Shown piece after piece: positions 7,754 through 16,542 of a stretch of 64,000 bases of DNA. The DNA comes from Streptomyces flavochromogenes. GTDB lineage: Bacteria; Actinomycetota; Actinomycetes; Streptomycetales; Streptomycetaceae. The number at the start of each line of letters is the position of its first letter. Position 1 is the first letter of the stretch. The notes below the pieces were generated by a model, which was not told where the DNA came from, made no database searches, and saw only the letters and a list, made by a program, of their open reading frames with translations. The stretch lies in contig NZ_JNZO01000006.1 of NCBI RefSeq assembly GCF_000717595.1, forward strand, positions 124,001-188,000. The letters are read 5' to 3'. The position numbers and the translations under genes were made by a program.

Positions 7754-8668
7754 TCAGGTGGATTCAGCCGTTCCGGCGTCGGCGGGGATCCGCGCCCGTG
7801 AACGGGATACAGCCACACCCGCCAGGCACAGCGCGCCCCCGGCGAGCGTGAGCAGTCCCGGCAGTTCGCCGAGGAACAGCCACGCCATCAGCACCACCAG
7901 GGCGGGCACGGCGTACGTCGTGGCGCCCATCCTCCCCGCGGTCGTCCTGGCCAGGGCGTAGGCCCAGGTCGTGAACGCGAGCGCGGTCGGGAACACCCCC
8001 AGATAGACCATGTTCAGGGTCGCCGACAGCGGGGCCCGGCCCGCCTCGTCGATCAGCTGCCCGGCGAACGGCAGACAGGCCACCGCCCCCACCAGGCACC
8101 CGAACGTCGTCACCTGGAGCGCGCTGCCGTGGGCGAGCGCCGGCTTCTGTGCCACGACCCCGCCGGCGTACGCCATCGCCGCCAGGACGCAGAGGAGTAC
8201 GCCGAGCAGCGAGGCGTGCGCGCCGGAGGAGGCGCGGGACATGGAGAGGCCCACGACCACCGCGCCCGCGAAGGAGACGGCCATGCCCGCGAGCAGCCGC
8301 GGCGGCAGGGACTCCTTCAGGAAGCGGGCGCCGAGCAGGGCGATGAGGATCGGGCCGATGTTCACCACCATCGCCGCCGTGCCCGCGTCGACCTCCTGCT
8401 CGCCCCAGTTGAGAACCACCATGTACACCCCGAACCAGAGCAGGCCCGAGACCAGGATCCCCGGCCAGGCCGCCCGGGGCGGCAGCCCCTCGCGGCGGAC
8501 CAGGAGGACGGCCCCCAGGACCAGGGTGCCGGCGAGCAGCCGCCCGAGCGCGAGCGCGCCGGGGGAGTAGGCCTCTCCCGCGCTGCGGATGGAGACGAAG
8601 GCGGAGGCCCACAGGACGACCGTGACACCGGCGGCGGCGAGGGCGAGCCGCGAGGATTGCTTCTGCAT
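7754..8668 (-). CDS. EamA/DMT-family transporter
   Basis: A 304-residue inner-membrane protein with about ten transmembrane helices in two EamA repeats, full length for drug/metabolite exporters. The ATG at 8668 is preferred to a GTG at 8704: TACGGT (8680-8675) sits 6 nt before it, consistent with a leaderless transcript, and the extra 12 residues are not membrane-like. The substrate is unknown. Its upstream region carries a nine-copy hexamer repeat. The C-terminal tail is short and charged. Confidence 0.82.
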   Translation of the reverse strand: MQKQSSRLALAAAGVTVVLWASAFVSIRSAGEAYSPGALALGRLLAGTLVLGAVLLVRREGLPPRAAWPGILVSGLLWFGVYMVVLNWGEQEVDAGTAAMVVNIGPILIALLGARFLKESLPPRLLAGMAVSFAGAVVVGLSMSRASSGAHASLLGVLLCVLAAMAYAGGVVAQKPALAHGSALQVTTFGCLVGAVACLPFAGQLIDEAGRAPLSATLNMVYLGVFPTALAFTTWAYALARTTAGRMGATTYAVPALVVLMAWLFLGELPGLLTLAGGALCLAGVAVSRSRARIPADAGTAEST

Positions 8669-8714
8669 GGCTCGACCGTAGGGCGCGGACCCTTCGGCGC
8701 TCACCGCAATATCC

Positions 8715-8771
<57 letters not shown>

Positions 8772-8830
8772 AGGCGGGGCCGGGAGCCGGGAGCCGGGAG
8801 CGGGCCGGGGGTCGCCGTGCGGCAGCCGTC

Positions 8831-9526
8831 TCATCGAAGCGCCTCCGGAGCGATGCCCAGGTTCGCGAACAGCGCGCTCTCGCCCCGCCCGGTCACCTTC
8901 ACGGCCCGCTCCGACCCGATCCGTACGCACCACTCGTCGTCCAGCGCGTGCCGGCACAGCGCGGCGCCGGCGAGCCCCGCGAGGTGCGGCCGGCGCTCGG
9001 TCCAGTCGAGGCAGCCGCGCGCGACGGGCCGCCGCCCCCGGCGTACGAGAGGGATGCCCAGTTCGTCGAACCAGGCCAGGCCCCGGTCCGTGAGCGCGAA
9101 CCCGGTGTCCTGGCGCAGCAGCCCGCGGGCGGTCATCGCCTCGGTGATCGCGATGCCGAGCCGCCCGGCGAGATGGTCGTAACAGGTCCGGCCCCGGGCC
9201 ATCGCCCGGCCGGCGCTCGCGGCGCCCAGCGAGCGGGGCGGCGGCGGCACCGCCGGCTCGGACCGGGTGGCCAGGTCCTCGACGAGATGCGCGATCCCGG
9301 GGTCGGCGAGTCGCACGTACCGGTGGCGGCCCTGCCGTTCCTCCGCGAGCACCCCGCCGGTGACGAGCTTTCCGAGGTGCTCGCTGGCGGTGGAGGGGGC
9401 CACCCCCGCGTGCCGGGCGAGTTCCCCGGAGGTCCAGGCCCGCCCGTCGAGCAGGGCGAGCAGGAACGCGGCGCGGGTCTCGTCCGCGAAGAGCGCCGCG
9501 AGCGCGGCGAGGTCACTGGCAGCCAT
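8831..9526 (-). CDS. ArsR-type winged-helix transcriptional regulator
   Basis: A 231-residue protein. The N-terminal winged helix (ALFADETRAAFLLALLDGRAWTSGELARHAGVAPSTASEHLGKLVTGGVL) is followed by a wing, RQGRHRYVRLAD. The second half is a larger domain with cysteines (TCYDHLAGRLG, C at GCLDW and LCRH), known from ArsR proteins of about 230 residues in actinomycetes that lack a classic metal motif. The ATG at 9526 has GGGAGG 8 nt upstream. It lies 18 bp after the TetR gene on the same strand, so the two may be co-transcribed. The effector is unknown. Confidence 0.82.
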   Translation of the reverse strand: MAASDLAALAALFADETRAAFLLALLDGRAWTSGELARHAGVAPSTASEHLGKLVTGGVLAEERQGRHRYVRLADPGIAHLVEDLATRSEPAVPPPPRSLGAASAGRAMARGRTCYDHLAGRLGIAITEAMTARGLLRQDTGFALTDRGLAWFDELGIPLVRRGRRPVARGCLDWTERRPHLAGLAGAALCRHALDDEWCVRIGSERAVKVTGRGESALFANLGIAPEALR

Positions 9527-9544
9527 GCGTCCAGCCTCCCGCAC

Positions 9545-10240
9545 TCACGCTTCGGCGGTGGCCGAACTGTCCTGAGAGCCGGAGGGGCGCCCCGCGGCCT
9601 CGCGCACCTGGGCCTCGTACTGGAGCCGCAGCCCGTCGAGCAGCGCGCGCAGGCCCGTGGCGAAGGCTCCCTCGTCGACCTTCTGGCGGTGCTCGGCCAG
9701 ACGGTGCGCCTGGCCCAGGTGGGGGTAGTCCGCCGGGTCGTAGGCCGCCTCGTCGTCGACGAAGCCGCGTGCGAAGGAGCCCAGGGCCGAGCCGGTGATG
9801 AAGTACCGCATCAGCGCGCCGATGGAGGTGGCCTGGGCCGGCGGCCAGCCCGCGCGGACCATCGCGCCGAAGACGGCGTCCGCGACGCGCAGGCCCGCCG
9901 GGCGGCGGCCGGGGCCCTGGGCGAGGACCGGGACGATGTGCGGGTGGTCGGCGAGGGCGGCGCGGTAGGAGACGGCCCAGTCGTGCAGCGCCGTCTGCCA
10001 GTCGCGGCCGTCGTCCTCCGCGAACATCGAGAGATCGATCTTCGTGCTCACCGCGTCGGCGACGGCGTCGAGGATCTCGTCCTTGGTGCGGAAGTGGTTG
10101 TAGAGGGAGGGTCCGCTCACCCCGAGTTCGGCTGCGAGTCGGCGGGTCGAGAGCGCGCCGAGGCCCTCCGCGTCCACGAGCGCGCCCGCCGTCTCGACGA
10201 TGCGGTCTCGGCTGAGCAGGGGCTTGCGCGGTCGGGCCAT
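9545..10240 (-). CDS. TetR/AcrR regulator with TetR-type C-terminal domain
   Basis: A 231-residue TetR protein with an HTH (LSTRRLAAELGVSGPSLYNHFRTKDEIL) and a C-terminal domain resembling the TetR_C family of TetR itself. TACTAT (10253-10248) precedes the ATG at 10240 by 7 nt, with no Shine-Dalgarno, suggesting a leaderless transcript and making 10240 the preferred start over the in-frame ATG at 10249. It is divergent from an acyl-CoA dehydrogenase gene 71 bp away, which is its likely target; no clear palindrome was found in the 71 bp. Confidence 0.82.
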   Translation of the reverse strand: MARPRKPLLSRDRIVETAGALVDAEGLGALSTRRLAAELGVSGPSLYNHFRTKDEILDAVADAVSTKIDLSMFAEDDGRDWQTALHDWAVSYRAALADHPHIVPVLAQGPGRRPAGLRVADAVFGAMVRAGWPPAQATSIGALMRYFITGSALGSFARGFVDDEAAYDPADYPHLGQAHRLAEHRQKVDEGAFATGLRALLDGLRLQYEAQVREAAGRPSGSQDSSATAEA

Positions 10241-10311
10241 GGCGCACATAGTAGGCCTGCACCGCAAAAACTAGCAGTGGTAATTAAATGGTCGGGTGAG
10301 GTGGGCGCCGC

Positions 10312-11463
10312 ATGAATCTGGAACTCAGCGAGGAGCAGGAAGCCGTACGGCGGCTCGCCGAGGACTTCGTCGCGCGCGAGGTCACCCCGCACGCCGTGGC
10401 GTGGGACCGCGCCGAGGAGGTGGACCGGGCGATCGTGAAGAAGCTCGGCTCCGTGGGCTTCCTCGGGCTCACCCTCCCGGAGGAGTACGGCGGCTCCGGC
10501 GGCGACCACCTCGCGTACTGCCTCGTCACCGAGGAACTCGGCCGCGGCGACTCCTCCGTGCGCGGCATCGTCTCCGTCTCCCTCGGCCTGGTCGCCAAGA
10601 CCGTCGCCGCCTGGGGCGGCGAGGAGCAGAAGCGGGAGTGGCTGCCCCGGCTCGCGTCCGGCGAGGCGCTCGGCTGCTTCGGCCTCACCGAGCCCGGCAC
10701 CGGATCCGACGCGGGGAACCTCGCCACCCGGGCCGTGCGCGACGGCGACGACTACCTCGTCAGCGGCACCAAGATGTTCATCACCAACGGCACCTGGGCC
10801 GAGGTCGTGCTGCTCTTCGCCCGCACCGGCGACACCCCCGGCCACAAGGGCGTCTCCGCCTTCCTCGTCCCCACCGACAGCCCCGGACTGACCCGTCGCG
10901 CCATCCACGGCAAGCTCGGACTGCGCGGCCAGGCCACCGCCGAACTCGTCCTCGAAAACGTCCGCGTCCCCGCCTCCGCGATGCTCGGCCCCGAGGGCAA
11001 GGGCTTCGCCGTCGCCATGTCCGCCCTCGCCAAGGGCCGGATGTCCGTCGCCGCCGGCTGCGTCGGCATCGCCCAGGCCGCGCTCGACGCGGCCGTCCGG
11101 TACGCCGGGGAGCGCGAGCAGTTCGGCAAGCCCATCGCCTCGTACCAGCTCGTGCAGGAACTGATCAGCGACATCGCCGTCGACGTGGACGCCGCCCGGC
11201 TGCTCACCTGGCGGGTCGCCGACCTGATCGACCGCGGCCAGGACTTCGCGACCGCCGCCTCCAAGGCGAAGCTGTACGCCTCGGAGGCCGCCGTCCGCGC
11301 CGCGAACAACGCCCTCCAGGTCTTCGGCGGCTACGGCTACATCGACGAGTACCCGGTCGGCAAACTCCTCCGGGACGCCCGCGTCATGACCCTGTACGAG
11401 GGCACCAGTCAGATCCAGAAGCTCATCATCGGCCGGGCGCTGACGGGGGTCTCGGCGTTCTGA
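10312..11463 (+). CDS. Acyl-CoA dehydrogenase
   Basis: A 383-residue FAD enzyme catalysing alpha,beta-dehydrogenation of an acyl-CoA thioester in fatty-acid or branched-chain amino-acid breakdown. FGLTEPGTGSDAG binds FAD, ITNGTWA follows, and the catalytic glutamate is E363 in YEGTSQIQ. Electrons pass to electron-transfer flavoprotein. GTGAGGTGGG precedes the ATG. It is divergent from a TetR gene and followed by a hairpin at 11512-11543. Chain-length specificity cannot be read from the sequence; short-chain or isobutyryl-type substrates are plausible. Confidence 0.92.
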   Translation: MNLELSEEQEAVRRLAEDFVAREVTPHAVAWDRAEEVDRAIVKKLGSVGFLGLTLPEEYGGSGGDHLAYCLVTEELGRGDSSVRGIVSVSLGLVAKTVAAWGGEEQKREWLPRLASGEALGCFGLTEPGTGSDAGNLATRAVRDGDDYLVSGTKMFITNGTWAEVVLLFARTGDTPGHKGVSAFLVPTDSPGLTRRAIHGKLGLRGQATAELVLENVRVPASAMLGPEGKGFAVAMSALAKGRMSVAAGCVGIAQAALDAAVRYAGEREQFGKPIASYQLVQELISDIAVDVDAARLLTWRVADLIDRGQDFATAASKAKLYASEAAVRAANNALQVFGGYGYIDEYPVGKLLRDARVMTLYEGTSQIQKLIIGRALTGVSAF

Positions 11464-11511
11464 CCCCGTCCGGACCCGTCGGCCGCGCTTCTGAGTACCT
11501 CGCTGAGTACG

Positions 11512-11543
11512 CGGACGGATGTGGCGCCGGCCACATCCGTCCG
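11512..11543. terminator. 14-bp stem-loop after the acyl-CoA dehydrogenase gene
   Basis: CGGACGGATGTGGC (11512-11525) and its exact reverse complement (11530-11543) flank the loop GCCG. There is no T-tract. It lies 48 bp after the dehydrogenase stop and 12 bp before the YiaA-like start, so it is either a terminator or a leader structure. A short direct repeat, CTGAGTAC, precedes it. Confidence 0.65.
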
Positions 11544-11554
11544 ATGCTGTGCCC

Positions 11555-11842
11555 ATGAGTGACACACCGGTCAAGCAGCAGAACACCGCCGCCTACTACG
11601 CCCAGGCCGTCGCCTCCTTCTCGCTCGCCCTCGGGGCCGTGGCCGTCGGCATCTACCAGCTGGAGGCCAGCGCCTGGGTCCGCGCCTTCCTCGCCGTCGC
11701 GGTCCTCTACCTCACCACCTCGGCCTTCACGCTCGCCAAGGTCGTCCGCGACCGCCAGGAGGCCGGGCAGATCGTCAGCCGGGTCGACCAGGCCCGTCTG
11801 GAGAAGCTGCTCGCCGAGCACGACCCCTTCCAGAAGCTCTGA
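11555..11842 (+). CDS. YiaA/YiaB-family two-helix inner membrane protein
   Basis: A 95-residue protein with two transmembrane helices (residues about 16-36 and 39-58) separated by a short turn, then a charged cytoplasmic tail ending DPFQKL. This matches the YiaA/YiaB two-helix domain, whose function is unknown. The ATG at 11555 gives the family length; the longer frame only adds a tail overlapping the upstream hairpin. No Shine-Dalgarno sequence is obvious. Confidence 0.8.
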   Translation: MSDTPVKQQNTAAYYAQAVASFSLALGAVAVGIYQLEASAWVRAFLAVAVLYLTTSAFTLAKVVRDRQEAGQIVSRVDQARLEKLLAEHDPFQKL

Positions 11843-11876
11843 CCGCTCGGCGGGCGCTGAGCTGCCACTCTCCGTC

Positions 11877-11892
11877 TCTAAGCGCTTGCTCA
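11877..11892. promoter_or_regulatory. TetR-type operator, copy 1 (TCTAAGCGCTTGCTCA)
   Basis: This 16-mer with the palindromic core AAGCGCTT lies 50 bp upstream of the TetR gene at 11943. An identical 16-mer occurs at 13082-13097 upstream of the MaoC gene. Two exact copies in 1.2 kb flanking a TetR gene and an acyl-CoA enzyme gene indicate the regulator's binding site and autoregulation. Confidence 0.75.
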
Positions 11893-11942
11893 CCCTCGTT
11901 GGTATGGTGAGCGTCCTGACGGGGTCCGAGAGGGAGTGTGGG

Positions 11943-12569
11943 ATGAGCGCGGCGGAGGAGACGCCCGGGGGCGAGGACATGCCCTGGGGCGAGGTCACGC
12001 CCGAGGCGGCCCGGCGACTGCTGGTGGCCGCCGTCGAGGCGTTCGCCGAGCGCGGCTACCACGCCACCACCACCCGGGACATCGCCGGCCGCGCGGGGAT
12101 GAGCCCGGCCGCGCTCTACATCCATTACAAGACCAAGGAAGAGCTGCTCCACCGGATCAGCCGCATCGGTCACGACAAGGCCCTGGAGATCCTCCGGGCC
12201 GCGGCCGACGGCGACGGCACGGCCGCCGAGCGCCTCGCCGACGCCGTGCGCTCCTTCGTCCGCTGGCACGCCGAGCGCCACACCACCGCACGGGTCGTCC
12301 AGTACGAACTGGACGCCCTCGGCCCCGAGCACCGGGCCGAGATCGTGGAGCTGCGCCGCCAGTCCGACGCGACGGTGCGCGGCGTCATCGACGAGGGCGT
12401 GGCGGCGGGCGAGTTCGACGTACCGGACGTGGCCGGCACCACGGTCGCCGTGCTCTCGCTCTGCATCGACGTCTCGCGCTGGTTCAACGCCCAGGGGCGC
12501 CGCTCGCCCGACGAGGTCGGCGCGCTCTACGCCGACCTCGTCCTCAGGATGGTCGGCGCTCAGAAGTAG
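11943..12569 (+). CDS. TetR/AcrR-family regulator, probable regulator of the MaoC gene
   Basis: A 208-residue TetR protein. The HTH is ATTTRDIAGRAGMSPAALYIHYKTKEELLH, a form common among regulators of fatty-acid and CoA-ester catabolism. AGGGAG lies 8 nt before the ATG. Its stop overlaps the stop of the convergent MaoC gene by 10 bp. The 16-mer at 11877-11892 and its exact copy in front of MaoC suggest it represses itself and MaoC, with an acyl-CoA or related ligand as inducer (inferred from family). Confidence 0.85.
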   Translation: MSAAEETPGGEDMPWGEVTPEAARRLLVAAVEAFAERGYHATTTRDIAGRAGMSPAALYIHYKTKEELLHRISRIGHDKALEILRAAADGDGTAAERLADAVRSFVRWHAERHTTARVVQYELDALGPEHRAEIVELRRQSDATVRGVIDEGVAAGEFDVPDVAGTTVAVLSLCIDVSRWFNAQGRRSPDEVGALYADLVLRMVGAQK

Positions 12570-13021
12570 TAGCGGGAGACCGACTCGGCGACGCAGACCG
12601 GCTTCTCGGAGCCCTCGCGCTCCACCGTCACGGCCGCCGTCACCTGCACACCGCCGCCGGCCTCCTCGACCTTCGTCAGGACGGCCGAGGCGCGCAGTCG
12701 CGAGCCGACCGGTACGGGCGCGGGGAAACGCACCTTCTCCGTGCCGTAGTTGAGGCCCATCTTCATGCCCTCGACCCGCAGCACCTGCGGAACGAACAGC
12801 GGGAGCAGCGACAGGGTCAGATAGCCGTGCGCGATGGTCGTGCCGAACGGGCCGGTCGCCGCGCGCTCCGGGTCCACATGGATCCACTGGTGGTCCCCGG
12901 TCGCCTCGGCGAAGAGGTCGATCCGCTTCTGGTCGATCTCCACCCAGTCGCTGTGCCCCAGCTGCTCGCCGACCCCCGCGCGCAGCTCCTCGGCGGAGGT
13001 GAAGATCCTCGGCTCGGCCAT
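12560..13021 (-). CDS. MaoC-like (R)-specific enoyl-CoA hydratase
   Basis: A 153-residue single hot-dog protein. The hydratase-2 motif is intact: D43-H-Q-W-I-H48 followed by VDPERA, and a GTTIAHGYLTLSLLP helix. It hydrates enoyl-CoA in fatty-acid or polyketide precursor metabolism. AAGGGA precedes the ATG at 13021. It is convergent with the TetR gene, and two different TetR-type operators lie upstream (13065-13082 and 13082-13097), so it may be controlled by two regulators. Confidence 0.9.
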   Translation of the reverse strand: MAEPRIFTSAEELRAGVGEQLGHSDWVEIDQKRIDLFAEATGDHQWIHVDPERAATGPFGTTIAHGYLTLSLLPLFVPQVLRVEGMKMGLNYGTEKVRFPAPVPVGSRLRASAVLTKVEEAGGGVQVTAAVTVEREGSEKPVCVAESVSRYYF

Positions 13022-13064
13022 GTTCCTGGTCCCTTCTGGTCCGGCATACCCCACCTGGTACGGC

Positions 13065-13082
13065 ATACCCAACGGTCGGTAT
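13065..13082. promoter_or_regulatory. TetR-type operator ATACCCAACGGTCGGTAT upstream of MaoC
   Basis: An 18-bp imperfect palindrome with ATACC/GGTAT ends. Its reverse complement begins ATACCGAC, as do the sites at 19562 and (reverse strand) 27962. It abuts the second operator type at 13082-13097. Confidence 0.6.
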
Positions 13083-13097
13083 CTAAGCGCTTGCTCA
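13082..13097. promoter_or_regulatory. TetR-type operator, copy 2 (TCTAAGCGCTTGCTCA)
   Basis: Identical in all 16 bases to 11877-11892. It lies between the MaoC start (13021) and the divergent SoxR gene (13146), about 61 bp upstream of MaoC. Confidence 0.75.
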
Positions 13098-13145
13098 GCA
13101 TGTGGGGTGAGCGGTCCGCTGTCAACGGACCAGTAGGGTCGCGGG

Positions 13146-13628
13146 GTGCCGCAGATTCCAGAGAAGATCCACGAGCTCACCGTCGGCCAGCTCTCCGCCC
13201 GTAGCGGGGCCGCCGTCTCCGCCCTCCATTTCTACGAGGCGAAGGGGCTCATCAGCAGCCGCCGCACCAGCGGCAACCAGCGCCGCTACGGCCGTGACAC
13301 CCTGCGTCGGGTCGCCTTCGTCCGCGCCGCGCAGCGCGTGGGGATCCCACTGGCGACGATCCGGCAGGCCCTCGCCCAGCTCCCGGAGGAGCGCACACCC
13401 ACGAACGAGGACTGGGCCCGGCTCTCGGCGGCCTGGCGCACCGAGCTGGACGAGCGCATCAAACAGCTCGGCCGGCTCCGCGACCACCTGACGGACTGCA
13501 TCGGCTGCGGCTGTCTCTCCCTGGAGACCTGCGTGCTGTCCAACCCCGACGACGTCTTCGGCGAGCGGATGGCGGGATCCCGCCTGCTGCCGGTGCGCAA
13601 CCCCGCCCCGGGCGGCGACGAAGGCTAG
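13146..13628 (+). CDS. soxR: Redox-sensing transcriptional activator SoxR (MerR family)
   Basis: A 160-residue MerR protein. The HTH lies near the N-terminus ([24 protein letters not shown]) and the [2Fe-2S] site C118-x2-C121-x-C123-x5-C129 ([12 protein letters not shown]) is complete. In Streptomyces SoxR is activated by redox-active pigments and induces a small efflux/oxidoreductase regulon. The GTG start at 13146 is preceded by TAGGGT exactly 6 nt upstream, so the mRNA is probably leaderless. It is divergent from MaoC. No SoxR box was recognised in this interval. Confidence 0.95.
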   Translation: MPQIPEKIHELTVGQLSARSGAAVSALHFYEAKGLISSRRTSGNQRRYGRDTLRRVAFVRAAQRVGIPLATIRQALAQLPEERTPTNEDWARLSAAWRTELDERIKQLGRLRDHLTDCIGCGCLSLETCVLSNPDDVFGERMAGSRLLPVRNPAPGGDEG

Positions 13629-13643
13629 GACCTGTCCTGCCGA

Positions 13644-14462
13644 TCAGGCCGAACCCGGAAAGTCCCGCCCGGGAGGTGTCCTGTCGCTCGGGCCGGGCTC
13701 GTGCCCTGATCGGCGAGAGCGCACCCGCCGGCCCGCGAGGGCCGCGACGACCAGCTCCGCGTTGGACCGCGCCGGGGTGCCGTCCGGCAGCAGCACGGTG
13801 TCCTCGAGGCCGATGCGGGCGACCAGGCCCAGCCGCCGGGCGACGCGCAGCACCGGCCAGGCGCTGCCGTCCTCGCCGTGCAGCAACACGGGGACGGCGG
13901 GCGGCAGTTCCAGCCCGGACAGGAAGGAGCGCGAGGCTGCCTCCGCCCCGCTCCCGGGCAGCGGGTACGGGACCTTCACGAGGACCCGCCGTACGCGGGG
14001 TGCGAGCGGAGAGCGGGCGAAGCGTTCCTGCCCGTCGGTACGGGCCCACAGCCCGGCCTCGACCCGGATCCCGCGCTCCAGGAGCGCCGTCGCCGCATCC
14101 TCCGCCCCCGGCTCGTGCCAGTCGACCGACACCAGGTCGGGCAGCACCGCCCAGGACCGGATCCGCTCCACCCGGCGCCCCGTGTCGGGCTCGGCAGCCG
14201 CGGCGGTCGTGACCCGCACACCCCTGCCTACCGCCGCCCGGACCGAGCTCAGGACAGGTCCGAGCACCCGGGGCGAGAGCGACGTACCCCCGCACGGCGT
14301 CCGGGGATGCACCCGCACCTCCCCGGCGCCCGCCGCCACCGCCCGCGCCGCGGACTCCGCGAGCGACTCGGGCGACATCGGCACCGCCGCCGAATCCCCG
14401 GGCCCCCGCGCGCCGTTGAGACAGACCTGAAGCACCGGAACCCCCGGTGGAACCTGTGGCAC
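13644..14462 (-). CDS. BKACE family enzyme (beta-keto acid cleavage, DUF849)
   Basis: A 272-residue TIM-barrel protein. VCLNGARGPGD at the start, VRVHPRT and SVDWHE are typical of the beta-keto acid cleavage enzymes (3-keto-5-aminohexanoate cleavage family), zinc enzymes that split beta-keto acids with acetyl-CoA. The GTG at 14462 is chosen because VPQVPPG.. leads into the conserved first strand; longer frames run antisense-like through the neighbour. It follows the 204-residue zinc-ribbon gene by 17 bp, so they are probably co-transcribed. The substrate is unknown. Confidence 0.8.
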   Translation of the reverse strand: MPQVPPGVPVLQVCLNGARGPGDSAAVPMSPESLAESAARAVAAGAGEVRVHPRTPCGGTSLSPRVLGPVLSSVRAAVGRGVRVTTAAAAEPDTGRRVERIRSWAVLPDLVSVDWHEPGAEDAATALLERGIRVEAGLWARTDGQERFARSPLAPRVRRVLVKVPYPLPGSGAEAASRSFLSGLELPPAVPVLLHGEDGSAWPVLRVARRLGLVARIGLEDTVLLPDGTPARSNAELVVAALAGRRVRSRRSGHEPGPSDRTPPGRDFPGSA

Positions 14463-14479
14463 GTCGGGTCCCCGCGGAC

Positions 14480-15094
14480 TCACGCCGCAGAGGCCAGTGA
14501 GCGGCTCCGCTCCCCACGAGCGCGGGCCAGCGCCCCCGAGGTGAGGACCGCGCGCGGCACACCCACTCCGCAGTCCCCGCAGACCGGCCCGTGCCACGGC
14601 TCGTACGTGTCGCCGGGACCGGCCCATTCGATGCGCGGCCCCGAGCACACCGGGCACCGCTCTCCGGGGCCGCTCTCCAGGGCCTTGATCAGCCGCCGCA
14701 GCACCTCGGGCAGCGGGTCCGACGGGTGCACGGCCGGATCGCCGCACCGCACCACGCCGTTGCCGCCCCAGACCCGCCGGTGCCAGTCGTCGAGGGCGCC
14801 GAGCCCGCGCAGCCCCTCGTGCTTCTCGCGCCGCCGCCGGGCGGCGAACTCCTCCTCGTACGCGAGCCACACGGCCCGCGCCTCCTCCAGCTCGTCGAGC
14901 GCGGCGATCAGCCGCCCGGGGTCGAGCTCCCGGTCCTCGGGTCCGAACCTGTGCCTGCGGCACAGGTGGTCCCACGTAGCCCGGTGCCCGTACGGCGCGA
15001 ACCGCTCCAGACACTTGCGCAGCGAGTACCTGCGCAGGGCCGTGTCGCACCCCGGATCGCGCACCTGTCTCGCGAGACTCCGGAAACCGGCCAT
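14480..15094 (-). CDS. Hypothetical protein with C-terminal zinc ribbon
   Basis: A 204-residue protein I do not recognise. The first half is helical and basic; a C-P-V-C pair and a C-G-D-C pair about 25 residues apart near residues 145-175 form a treble-clef or ribbon zinc site. AGGTGG precedes the ATG at 15094. It is upstream of, and probably co-transcribed with, the BKACE gene. The zinc ribbon and basic region would suit nucleic-acid binding, but nothing more can be said. Confidence 0.7.
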   Translation of the reverse strand: MAGFRSLARQVRDPGCDTALRRYSLRKCLERFAPYGHRATWDHLCRRHRFGPEDRELDPGRLIAALDELEEARAVWLAYEEEFAARRRREKHEGLRGLGALDDWHRRVWGGNGVVRCGDPAVHPSDPLPEVLRRLIKALESGPGERCPVCSGPRIEWAGPGDTYEPWHGPVCGDCGVGVPRAVLTSGALARARGERSRSLASAA

Positions 15095-15285
15095 CTCCCG
15101 CCACCTCCGTCGCTGGTCATTCCGCGATATCAGAGGGACGAACGAGCGCCCCGTCGTGTTCCATCGAAATTCGGATGGCAGCCATCAGTGGTGCCCGAGG
15201 GGCCCCCGAGGAAGGGCGGAACGAAGGAGTCCGGCGAGGCGGCGGTGAGGTCCGGACGAGGCTCGGGGGAGGCCCGTACCCCCTT

Positions 15286-16542
15286 CTACCTGCCCGTCCG
15301 CGTCGCCGACACCACCACCCGGGCCAGCTCCGCGCGGCAGATGTCGCTGTGGGAGCGGACCACGTCCGCCGTGTCGACGCTCACGCACCCCGAGGCCGGC
15401 ACTCCCTCGCGCAGCACCGTCGCCAGCGGCCGGACGACCGTCCCGGGCACCGCCTGGACGCCGTCGTGCCCGATCGCCGCCCAGCGCGGGTCGTCCGAAC
15501 CGAGCAGACCGGCGGCCCGGGTCAGCGACGCCGAGTCGCCCGCGAGCCGGGACGCCAGCGGGTAGAACACGCCGAGCGCCGTGTCGTGCCGCGAGTAGCA
15601 GGCCACCACCGGCCCCCGGACCCGGTTCTGCAGGTCCCGCAGCGCGCCCGGGCGCCCGGAGTCGTGCGGCAGCCGGGCCGCGAACGCGTAGTGCGAGAAG
15701 GCGCCCTGGAGGAGGGTCACGGAGGCGACCGGACGAGCCCCCGACGGCAGCCCCTTCAACGCGTACGCGACGAGCCGGGCGCCCATGCTGTGCCCGACCA
15801 GATGGACGCGGAGGCGGGGGGCGGCGCGGGCGACCTCGCCGAGCAGCGGGCCGAGGCCGAACTCGCCGACGTGACCGGCCCGCTTCTTCATCACGTAGTA
15901 CGTGGCCTGCCTCAGGACCTCCCGGGCCCCCTTCCAGTACCGCTTGAGCCCCTCCCCGAAGCCCTCCGCGGGACCGGAGCCCTGCCCGGCACCAGGCCCG
16001 GGGTCCTCCGGCCGGCCGGCATCCGCCTCCAGTGCCTCGGTGAACAGGGCGCACACCTCCACCAGGTCCCCGACCAGGAACTCCGGCACCGGCTCCCGGG
16101 GCCCCGCGGCGCCCGCCCGGCCGTCCTCACCGGCGGCCACGTCCGTCAGCTCCCGCAGCAGCGCGCCGAACTCGGCGAACGCCGCCTCGTCCGCCGGCGC
16201 CGTCACGAGGAGTCCGGTGAGCCGGTCGAGGACCGGCTCCTTCTCGGGAAGGACCGTCACGAGGGCCCGGTAGTCGGGCACCGGCTCGCCGGTGAACATC
16301 ATCGACGGCCAGATCACGCCCGCGTACCCGGCCTCGACGCCGGGGGCGAGCAGACCGGGGAAGGGCTCGAAGAAGTCGGAGCAGAGCCGGGTGGCGCCGG
16401 CCGGGGAGCTGTTCCACCCGTGCGCGAAGACCACCAGGTCGGTGACGCCCTGCCGGGCCAGTGCGGCGAGGGCCGCGGGTTGCCCCGCGGGCCCGTCGCC
16501 CTCCTTGTCGAAGGTGATCTCCCGGTACGGTTCCACACTCAT
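15286..16542 (-). CDS. Alpha/beta-hydrolase-fold serine hydrolase
   Basis: A 418-residue cytoplasmic protein. LVVFAHGWNSSPAGATR forms the oxyanion-hole region, GHSMGARL at about residue 250 is the nucleophile elbow, and a late Asp/His pair (YSRHDTALG, IGHDG) could complete the triad. A Pro/Gly/Glu-rich linker of about 40 residues (EDGRAGAAGP... AGQGSGPAEG) interrupts the fold. The ATG at 16542 is preferred over a TTG at 16602. It resembles lipase or esterase-like proteins; the substrate is unknown. It stands alone, with noncoding spacers of about 190 bp on both sides. Confidence 0.72.
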   Translation of the reverse strand: MSVEPYREITFDKEGDGPAGQPAALAALARQGVTDLVVFAHGWNSSPAGATRLCSDFFEPFPGLLAPGVEAGYAGVIWPSMMFTGEPVPDYRALVTVLPEKEPVLDRLTGLLVTAPADEAAFAEFGALLRELTDVAAGEDGRAGAAGPREPVPEFLVGDLVEVCALFTEALEADAGRPEDPGPGAGQGSGPAEGFGEGLKRYWKGAREVLRQATYYVMKKRAGHVGEFGLGPLLGEVARAAPRLRVHLVGHSMGARLVAYALKGLPSGARPVASVTLLQGAFSHYAFAARLPHDSGRPGALRDLQNRVRGPVVACYSRHDTALGVFYPLASRLAGDSASLTRAAGLLGSDDPRWAAIGHDGVQAVPGTVVRPLATVLREGVPASGCVSVDTADVVRSHSDICRAELARVVVSATRTGR

